In this document: in pieces, positions 4,654 through 9,765 of the stretch
How positions within the stretch are numbered: the first letter of the stretch is position 1
How the letters are laid out: each line of letters begins with the position of its first letter
From: JAJISK01 sp046759865
Lineage (GTDB): Archaea; Thermoplasmatota; Thermoplasmata; RBG-16-68-12; JAJISG01
Direction: 5' to 3'
NCBI GenBank assembly: GCA_046759865.1
Contig: JBHIDB010000040.1
Location: 1 to 9,765, forward strand
Length of the DNA: 9,765 nucleotides
Made by a program: the position numbers and the translations under genes
The notes under the pieces: generated by a model
Told to the model about the DNA's origin: nothing
Database searches by the model: none
Seen by the model: only the letters and a program-made list of their open reading frames with translations

Positions 4654-6024
4654 ATGGCTTCTAACGAACAACGCGTGGGTGACCGTGGGGTCGAGGATGT
4701 CCTCCGTGAGACTCGGTTTACCCCGTTTCATCGCAGAATCTTCCTCATAACCGGCTTTGCCTGGACCTTCGTCGCGTTCGAGATTATCCTGATCAGCCTC
4801 GTCCTCCCGGCGATCGGCGCAGAGTTCGGCATCTTTGACCTGGCCACCTTTATGGCCACAGACCCCCTCCAGTACGGGGCGATCGTGTCGGCCACGCTCC
4901 TTGGTTCGTTCCTGGGAAGCGTGTCCTTGGGACGGCTGTCCGACCGACAGGGGCGGCGGACTCTATTCCAGGTCAGCGTTGTCGTTTACGCGCTCTTCAC
5001 AGCCCTCACGGCCCTCTCCTTCAATCCGGCGAGCCTCTTCATCTTCCGGCTCCTCGCCGGCATCGGGTTGGGGGGGATGCTCGTCATCGACCCCCCCATC
5101 CTGTCTGAATTCCTCCCGCCTCAAGATCGAGGGAGATACATGGTCCTTCTCGACTTCTTCTGGCCGCTGGGGTTCCTCCTGGCCATCGGCTTCTGGTATT
5201 TCTTCATCATCCAGCTCGACGGCGCCTGGCGTCTCCTCTTCGTCGCCGCGGCCTTCCCCGCCTTCATCGCCTTCGTCTTTCGACGCTCGGTGCCAGAGAG
5301 CCCCTACTACCTCGCCCGACAGGGCCGGTTGGAGGAAGCCGCGGCTGTGCTTCGACAGATTCCGGGCGCAGACGTGGACGCCGGCGATCTTCGCAGGGAG
5401 CCCGCCGTGCCCCGTCCTCCCGTGAGCGCGTTGTTCCGGGGGTCGCTGTTTCGCCGCACCGCGGTGACCATTGGCGTCTGGATCGCCCTCAACTTCAGCT
5501 ATTACGGCCTGTTCCTGTGGCTCCCCCCCGTGTTGGCCCAGATCGGCATCGTCGACTTCAGCGACCCGAACGTTCTGGCCTACTTCCTCATCGTGTCCGC
5601 TCTCGCGCAGTTCCCCGGCTATTTCGCCTCCATGATCCTCGTCGACCGCTGGGGGCGCAAGCGGACCCTCGCGCTCTTCCTTACCTTGGGCGGCATCAGT
5701 GGGTACATCTTTGCCACGGCCCAGGACTTTTGGACCCTCATCCTGGGCCTCGTCTTCGTGAGCTTCTTTAACCTGGGCGCCTGGGGAGCCGTCTACCCGT
5801 ACACCACAGAACTGTTTCCCACGCAGTACCGGGCCACGGGCTTTGGGGTGGCGGAAGGAGTGGGGAAGATTACGGCGATCCTGGCACCCCTCGTCTTCGC
5901 CGCCCTCCTCCTGTCGACCGGCGAGGTCTTCTGGCCCTTGACCTCTGTGGCCCTCCTCATGCTCGTGGGTGGCGTGGTCGCGGGCGTCTTCGGTCCCGAG
6001 ACGAAAGGCCAGCCATTTGGGTAA
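4654..6024 (+). CDS. MFS transporter (sugar porter / aromatic acid:proton symporter type)
   Basis: A 456-residue, 12-helix transporter of the major facilitator superfamily in the cytoplasmic membrane. Seen: motif A after helix 2 (GRLSDRQGRRTLF, 93-105) and its second-half copy (DRWGRKRTLALF, 331-342), GAWRLLFVAAAFPA in helix 6, PESPYYLARQGRLEEA (214-229) at the start of the long central loop, TELFPTQYRATG (385-396) and the closing PETKGQPFG. PESP and PETKG are marks of the sugar-porter family; TELFPTxxRATG is common in the aromatic-acid symporter (AAHS) group. An acidic residue at 43 (FEIILISLVLPA, 42-53) in helix 1 is a candidate for proton coupling. The substrate cannot be told; a small organic acid is a guess. 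It diverges from the MetE-like gene and converges on the small acidic gene. No ribosome site is clear at ATG 4654. Confidence 0.85.
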   Translation: MASNEQRVGDRGVEDVLRETRFTPFHRRIFLITGFAWTFVAFEIILISLVLPAIGAEFGIFDLATFMATDPLQYGAIVSATLLGSFLGSVSLGRLSDRQGRRTLFQVSVVVYALFTALTALSFNPASLFIFRLLAGIGLGGMLVIDPPILSEFLPPQDRGRYMVLLDFFWPLGFLLAIGFWYFFIIQLDGAWRLLFVAAAFPAFIAFVFRRSVPESPYYLARQGRLEEAAAVLRQIPGADVDAGDLRREPAVPRPPVSALFRGSLFRRTAVTIGVWIALNFSYYGLFLWLPPVLAQIGIVDFSDPNVLAYFLIVSALAQFPGYFASMILVDRWGRKRTLALFLTLGGISGYIFATAQDFWTLILGLVFVSFFNLGAWGAVYPYTTELFPTQYRATGFGVAEGVGKITAILAPLVFAALLLSTGEVFWPLTSVALLMLVGGVVAGVFGPETKGQPFG

Positions 6025-6172
6025 GTGCGTCCTCAGGGATGCAGCGCCACGACCTTATTCGTCCCCTCGCCGGAGGCAGGATTCGAGAGGGGAGAAATCG
6101 GTGATGAGAGAAAATGAGGTGGCGTTCTCTCCCTTGCATCAGGGACTCGAAGGAGGCCTCCCGCCAGGCCCA
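6025..6172. other. Gap after the MFS gene, no gene seen
   Basis: About 150 nt with no supported gene. It contains one imperfect inverted repeat, CCCCTCG (6063-6069) with CGAGAGGGG (6084-6092, one extra base), which may help end MFS transcription, and a GGAGGCCTCC palindrome near 6152. Confidence 0.4.
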
Positions 6173-6196
6173 GAGCCGGACCTAGTCTTCCGGCTC
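6173..6196 (-). terminator. Hairpin over the stop codon of the small acidic gene
   Basis: A perfect 8-bp inverted repeat (GAGCCGGA and TCCGGCTC) with an 8-nt loop that contains the stop codon of the small leftward gene (6182-6184). It lies at the meeting point with the rightward MFS gene. No T run follows, so a role in mRNA end protection is as likely as termination. Confidence 0.45.
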
Positions 6197-6346
6197 CTTC
6201 TTCGTCTCGAGAACCACGTTCTTGACGGTCGGCGACTCCTCCTCCTCCTCGTCGATGTAGGTGAGGTAACCCGATCCGACATTGAGGTGAACCAGGCTCA
6301 CCCCCTTCTTCACGTCCACCATGGTCTTCTCACTTTTTCGCTTCAT
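6182..6346 (-). CDS. Small acidic protein of 54 residues, function unknown
   Basis: A gene for a protein of 54 residues: a basic start (MKRKSEKT), a middle that looks like beta strands (VDVKKGVSLVHLNVGSGYLT, residues 10-29), a run of five glutamates (33-37) and a charged tail (LETKKEPED). I do not recognise it. Evidence that it is real: a TATA-like ATTAAATAGG centred about 32 nt before the ATG, third-position G/C preference typical of neighbouring genes, a clean stop, and a hairpin placed exactly at its end. It is divergent from the MocA-XdhC-YHS gene and convergent with the MFS gene. No signal, membrane segment or cysteine is present. The five GAG codons in a row could vary in length between strains. 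It could be a small partner or regulator protein. Confidence 0.6.
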   Translation of the reverse strand: MKRKSEKTMVDVKKGVSLVHLNVGSGYLTYIDEEEEESPTVKNVVLETKKEPED

Positions 6347-6372
6347 CAGGAGCGAATTGCCTTCCCCAGACG

Positions 6373-6382
6373 CCTATTTAAT
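6373..6382 (-). promoter_or_regulatory. TATA-like box for the small acidic gene
   Basis: ATTAAATAGG on the minus strand, centred about 32 nt before the ATG at 6346, which predicts an almost leaderless transcript. It is the most AT-rich stretch of the 164-nt divergent region. Confidence 0.5.
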
Positions 6383-6443
6383 GACTCGAGGGCAAAACTC
6401 GCAAGTGATAATCAGCCCGGATGCGCCACGCTCCGGAATGCAA

Positions 6444-6451
6444 GGTTTAAC
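6444..6451 (+). promoter_or_regulatory. TATA-like box for the MocA-XdhC-YHS gene
   Basis: GGTTTAAC, preceded by CAA, is the same core as at 2898 and at the MetE-like gene. It is 67 nt before the ATG at 6511, giving a leader of roughly 35 nt without a clear Shine-Dalgarno site. Confidence 0.45.
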
Positions 6452-6510
6452 AACGAACGCGCGCTAGAATAAGGCGGAGTGGACTGAAAGATCGCTATTC
6501 GGCTCGTCTC

Positions 6511-8154
6511 ATGATTTCGGCAGTTGTCTTGGCCGCAGGGACGTCTTCGCGCATGGGACGCCCCAAACCGCTCCTGGAAGTTGGGGGCCAGAAGCTTCTG
6601 GAGCATGTGCTCGACGTCGTCCAGGCGTCCCTCGCCGAAGAGGTCGTCGTCGTCCTGGGGAGTGAGGCGGACCGGGTTCTCGAAGAGGTTCCTCTCGATG
6701 GCGCGAGCGTGGTCGTCAACGAGCGGTACCGCGAAGGGATGAGCACCTCCATCCGGACGGGAATCCAATCCTTGTCACCGGACGCCGAGAGCTCGTTTGT
6801 AATCCTAGGAGACCAGCCCTTTCTCCAGCCGGCAACCCTGGACACCCTAGGGAAGGAGTGGGAAGCCACGCAGGCGCCCGTCCTCATCCCGACGTTTCGC
6901 GGCGTTCGCGGGAATCCCGTCCTCCTCGACCGGTCTGTCTTTGACGAGGTGCAGCGGATCACGGGCGACAGGGGATGTCGAAGCATCTTCGGGGATTACG
7001 AAGGCCGGATCGTGGAAGTTCCCGTGACGGATCCCGGCGTCCTCCTGGACATCGATACGGAAGAGCAGCTTACGAGGGTCACGCAGAGCCGGGAAGGAGG
7101 AGCGCCGCTGGAGAACTTGGCCTTGGAACTCCACCAGGAGGGGGAGGGCCACCTACCCGCCGTGTCCCATGGTCTCTCGCATTTTGGCCAATCAATCGCG
7201 GAGGATCCTGTCGACCTGGCCCTCGACCTCCGGCGGCGAGGTGAGCCCTTCGTGCTTGCGACCGTGGTTCGTGCCGTTCGGCCCACCTCCGGCAAGGCAG
7301 GGTTCAAGGCTGTCATCCGTTCGAACGGGGAGATGACGGGCTGGATTGGCGGCGCATGCTCCCAGTCCATCGTCATCGCGGAGGCCCTAGCGACCCTCGA
7401 GGAGGGGCGTCCCCGCCTCGTAAGCTTCTCCCCAGACCCTTCCACCGCCCCTCGGGAGGAAGTGACCCAACATCCTATGGTGTGCGAAAGCGGTGGGGAG
7501 ATGGAGATCTTCCTGGAACCCAACGGCCCGACCCCACAGATCCTGATCGTGGGCGAGTCTCCGCTCGGGCGAGCGCTGGCATCCCTGGGCCACCTCCTCG
7601 GCTATCGGGTCGCTGTGGCGGCCATCGGCGCAAGTCCCGAGCGCTGGTCCGACGCGGACGTCGTCATCCCAAAGGTCGAGAGCTTAGGCGAACACTTGAC
7701 TGCTGGCACCTACGCCATCGTCGCCACCATGGGGCGTTACGATGAGACGGCCCTCCTCCAGCTCCTCGACGCCTCCGTGCCCTACATCGGCCTAGTGGCC
7801 AGCCGTCGGAGGGCTGAGAGCGTGATGGACGGACTGCGACGGGAGGGCGTCTCCCAGGCCGCACTCGAGCGCATTCGGAATCCCGCGGGGCTCGACCTCG
7901 CGGCGAAGACCCAGGAGGAGATCGCACTGAGCATCATGGCTGAGGTGACGGGAATTCGAAGGCGGGAGACCGAGGAGACGATGGGGGAAAGGTCGTCGAC
8001 AGCCGTGCCGAAGACGCCGGTAGATCTCGTCTGTGGGATGACCGTGGACCCGACGACCTCGTTGCATGCCGAGCACGGGGGAGTCACGTACTACTTCTGT
8101 TCCGAGGGATGCCAATCCCTCTTCGTCAAGGATCCGACGGCGTTCCTGGCATAG
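6511..8154 (+). CDS. Three-domain fusion: MocA-type cytidylyltransferase, XdhC/CoxI, YHS domain
   Basis: A 547-residue protein for finishing the molybdenum cofactor of hydroxylases. Residues 1-190: MobA-like nucleotidyltransferase with LAAGTSSRMGRPKP (7-20), GDQPF (100-104), GNPVLLDRSVF (134-144) and DRGCRSIF (153-160), closest to MocA, which makes molybdopterin cytosine dinucleotide. Residues 230-480: XdhC/CoxI, with FVLATVVRAV (247-256), GWIGGACSQ (277-285), CESGGEMEIFLEP (325-337), a Rossmann part from ILIVGESPLG (344-353) and RNPAGLDLAAKTQEEIALSI (456-475); XdhC binds and helps sulfurate the cofactor. Residues 503-547: YHS domain with VCGMTVDP (507-514) and YYFCSEGCQSLF (527-538), a probable metal-binding cysteine set (508, 530, 534). 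MocA and XdhC are usually separate proteins. It converges on coxG and the CoxL-like gene, its likely client. Confidence 0.85.
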   Translation: MISAVVLAAGTSSRMGRPKPLLEVGGQKLLEHVLDVVQASLAEEVVVVLGSEADRVLEEVPLDGASVVVNERYREGMSTSIRTGIQSLSPDAESSFVILGDQPFLQPATLDTLGKEWEATQAPVLIPTFRGVRGNPVLLDRSVFDEVQRITGDRGCRSIFGDYEGRIVEVPVTDPGVLLDIDTEEQLTRVTQSREGGAPLENLALELHQEGEGHLPAVSHGLSHFGQSIAEDPVDLALDLRRRGEPFVLATVVRAVRPTSGKAGFKAVIRSNGEMTGWIGGACSQSIVIAEALATLEEGRPRLVSFSPDPSTAPREEVTQHPMVCESGGEMEIFLEPNGPTPQILIVGESPLGRALASLGHLLGYRVAVAAIGASPERWSDADVVIPKVESLGEHLTAGTYAIVATMGRYDETALLQLLDASVPYIGLVASRRRAESVMDGLRREGVSQAALERIRNPAGLDLAAKTQEEIALSIMAEVTGIRRRETEETMGERSSTAVPKTPVDLVCGMTVDPTTSLHAEHGGVTYYFCSEGCQSLFVKDPTAFLA

Positions 8155-8181
8155 CCGAGTGGGGCGGGGGCGCTAGGGAGC

Positions 8182-8622
8182 CTATCCACCCTCCAGCCTG
8201 GCGCGACCGCAGTCAAAGAACTCTTGGACGCGCTTCGCCATGGTGGATTGGAGGAGCCGGGAACCCACGTTCGCTACCTTCCCGACGACATGAGTATCGG
8301 CCTGCCAACGCATTTCGGTGCCGTCCCCGGTCTCGACGAGTTCGAAGGTGCCTTCTGCATCGATGGCACTGCCCTGCCCCTTCCCATGGACCTTCAGTTT
8401 TGCATGGGTCGGCATCTCCGCCTCCACAATCCAGACGTCAAAGACGAAGTCGCCCTTGATGAACGAGACCCCGACCTCGACCGCGAGTCGGTGGTGCATC
8501 GGATCGACGATGTCCAGGCGCTGAAGCTCCGGGATACAAGGCGTCATCCCATGAGGGTCCATGAAGGTCTCCCAGACCTTCTCGATGCCCGCCCGGACGG
8601 CGAAGGTCCCCTCCAGCTTCAT
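8182..8622 (-). CDS. coxG: CoxG-like SRPBCC protein
   Basis: A 146-residue member of the START/SRPBCC fold, CoxG branch (carbon monoxide dehydrogenase subunit G). Seen: MKLEGTFAVRAGIEKVWETF (1-20), the PCIPELQRLDIVD segment (28-40), and the C-terminal HVVGKVANVGSRLLQSTMAK (111-130) with the V-G-x-V/I-A-x-V-G-x-R pattern of the family. CoxG is not a catalytic subunit; it is linked to recruiting the hydroxylase to the membrane and passing electrons to quinone. It starts 21 nt after the CoxL-like stop, same strand, so both are likely one operon, and its end is 27 nt from the end of the facing maturation fusion. The membrane-anchoring C-terminal tail of some CoxG proteins is missing: this one ends soon after the core fold. 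The hydroxylase may act on CO or on another compound. Confidence 0.8.
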   Translation of the reverse strand: MKLEGTFAVRAGIEKVWETFMDPHGMTPCIPELQRLDIVDPMHHRLAVEVGVSFIKGDFVFDVWIVEAEMPTHAKLKVHGKGQGSAIDAEGTFELVETGDGTEMRWQADTHVVGKVANVGSRLLQSTMAKRVQEFFDCGRARLEGG

Positions 8623-8643
8623 GCACGTGCCGCCATGAGGCCG

Positions 8644-9765
8644 CTAGCTGACACCCTTCTCGTGCAGGACGTTCCAGACCTTCCATGGGGTGATGGGGAT
8701 GTCGATGTTGGTGACGCCCAGGTGTGCGAGGGCATCCACCACGGCGTTGGCGATGGCCGCGGGAGCCCCGACGGTGGCGGACTCGCCCACTCCCTTCGCC
8801 CCGAAAGGGTGATGCGGCGACGGCGTGACGGTCTTCTCCAGCTCCCAGCGGGGCGTTTCGACCGCCGTGGGCAAGAGGTAGTCCATGAAGGAGCCGCCCT
8901 GGATGTTCCCGTCCTCGTCGTAGTTTATCTCCTCCAGCATGGCGGCGGCGAAACCCATGGTCAGCCCGCCGTGGATCTGCCCGTCCACGATCATGGGGTT
9001 GATGATGGTGCCCGCGTCGTCCACCGCCACGAAGCGCCGGACCTTGACCTCCCCCGTCCCACTGTCGATATCCACGACGCAAATGTAGCTCCCGAAGGGG
9101 TACGTCATATTGGGCGGATCGTAGTAGCTGACGGCCTCCAAGCCCGCCTCCACGTCAGGGGGATAGTTCGTGTAGGCCGCGAACGCCACGTCCGCCATGG
9201 TCTTCGCCTTCTCCGGCACGCCCTTTACCTGGAACTGGTGGTCCGCCCACTCGACGTCATCGGGGGCCACTTCCAGGAGGTGCGCGGCGATCTTCGTGGC
9301 CTTTTCCCGCACCCTCCGCGCGGCAACCGCGGCCGCGGCGCCCGCTGTGGGGGTACTCCGGCTCGCGTAGGTGCCCAGGCCGTACGGCGCCGTGTCGGTG
9401 TCCCCCTCCTCGACGGCGATGTCGTCCGCAGGAATGCCGAGCTCCTCCGCCAAGATCTGGGCATACGTGGTCTCGTGGCCCTGGCCCTGGGACTTCGTCC
9501 CGAAGCGGGCGATGACCTTTCCCGTGGGATGGATACGTAGCTCGCAGGAGTCGAACATCTTCAGGCCGAGGATGTCAAAGGTGTGGGAGGGCCCGGCACC
9601 CACGATCTCCGTGAAGCTGGAGATGCCGATACCCATGAGTTCTCCTTTCTCCCGCTTCTCCGCCTGCTCCCGTCGGAGATCCTCGTAGCCAATGATGTCC
9701 ATGGCCTTCTTGAGGGCCCCCGTGTAGTTCCCGCTGTCATACTCCCAGCCCAAGGCCGACTTGTA
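8644..9765 (-). CDS. CoxL/XdhA-type molybdenum hydroxylase large subunit, C-terminal half (cut by window edge)
   Basis: The last 373 residues of a molybdopterin-binding subunit of the xanthine dehydrogenase/aerobic CO dehydrogenase family (whole chains are about 750-800). Seen, with residue 1 at the window edge: GIGISSFTEIVGAGPS, GTKSQGQGHETTYAQILAEE (89-108) next to the cofactor, GDTDTAPYGLGTYASRST, FVAVDDAGTIINPMIVDGQI (245-264), and FGAKGVGESATVGAPAAI, where the Glu of GVGES (328) is the catalytic base of the family. The loop that tells CO dehydrogenase (AYxCSFR) from other hydroxylases lies outside the window, so the substrate cannot be assigned. The frame is open at the right edge; a TTG at 9753 is not a start. 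The iron-sulfur and FAD subunits are not in the window and may lie further right. Confidence 0.9.
   Translation of the reverse strand, partial: YKSALGWEYDSGNYTGALKKAMDIIGYEDLRREQAEKREKGELMGIGISSFTEIVGAGPSHTFDILGLKMFDSCELRIHPTGKVIARFGTKSQGQGHETTYAQILAEELGIPADDIAVEEGDTDTAPYGLGTYASRSTPTAGAAAAVAARRVREKATKIAAHLLEVAPDDVEWADHQFQVKGVPEKAKTMADVAFAAYTNYPPDVEAGLEAVSYYDPPNMTYPFGSYICVVDIDSGTGEVKVRRFVAVDDAGTIINPMIVDGQIHGGLTMGFAAAMLEEINYDEDGNIQGGSFMDYLLPTAVETPRWELEKTVTPSPHHPFGAKGVGESATVGAPAAIANAVVDALAHLGVTNIDIPITPWKVWNVLHEKGVS

Noticed and set aside
4502..4750. An 82-codon frame in the MetE-like/MFS gap
   Set aside because: It overlaps the MFS start out of frame and shows no ribosome site, promoter or recognisable sequence.
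6063..6092. CCCCTCG/CGAGAGGGG hairpin as a terminator of the MFS gene
   Set aside because: Imperfect, with a bulge and no T run; recorded in the gap entry but not called as a terminator.
8224..9540. A 438-codon open frame on the plus strand
   Set aside because: It lies opposite coxG and the CoxL-like gene, both of which have clear family motifs. Its own translation is low-complexity, rich in Arg, Gly, Asp and His, as expected for the antisense of GC-rich coding DNA.
1..9765. CRISPR array, insertion sequence, tRNA, rRNA or phage genes
   Set aside because: No regularly spaced repeats, transposase motifs, terminal repeats or tRNA-like cloverleaf sequence were seen on either strand by eye.

Overview
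The window is GC-rich, gene-dense DNA that most likely comes from a high-GC archaeon. The evidence for archaea is a recurring TATA-like element (RGGTTTAA, seen at three starts) at archaeal distances from start codons, one gene that looks leaderless, a two-subunit sulfopyruvate decarboxylase, a short MetE-type protein and an F420-type luciferase-fold oxidoreductase. A soil or subsurface Thermoplasmatota-like lineage is my guess. No rRNA or tRNA is present, and some bacteria carry similar genes, so this rests on weak ground. No mobile element or CRISPR array was seen.

Left part (1-3300): the end of comD and all of comE (sulfopyruvate decarboxylase) run rightward. Facing them is a gene for an SsuA/NMT1-type substrate-binding protein that lacks a signal peptide. 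It shares a divergent promoter region, holding a 17-bp palindrome, with an F420-type LLM oxidoreductase. A small NifU-C-like protein follows with its own promoter, then a strong hairpin.

Middle (3300-6350): a short MetE-superfamily protein (leftward) and a 12-helix MFS transporter (rightward) diverge from a shared 218-nt region. The MFS gene converges on a very small leftward gene for an acidic 54-residue protein, which has its own TATA-like box and a hairpin over its stop codon.

Right part (6350-9765): a 547-residue fusion of a MocA-type molybdopterin cytidylyltransferase, an XdhC/CoxI protein and a YHS domain runs rightward. It converges on coxG and the C-terminal half of a CoxL/XdhA-type molybdenum hydroxylase large subunit, both leftward. 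The fusion plausibly makes and inserts the cytidylylated, sulfurated molybdenum cofactor for that hydroxylase.

The most interesting threads are: (i) sulfopyruvate decarboxylase, a sulfonate-type binding protein without export signal, and a MetE paralogue with altered substrate and zinc positions, which together suggest sulfonate or coenzyme M chemistry outside methanogenesis; (ii) the three-part cofactor-maturation fusion; (iii) the small acidic protein gene.
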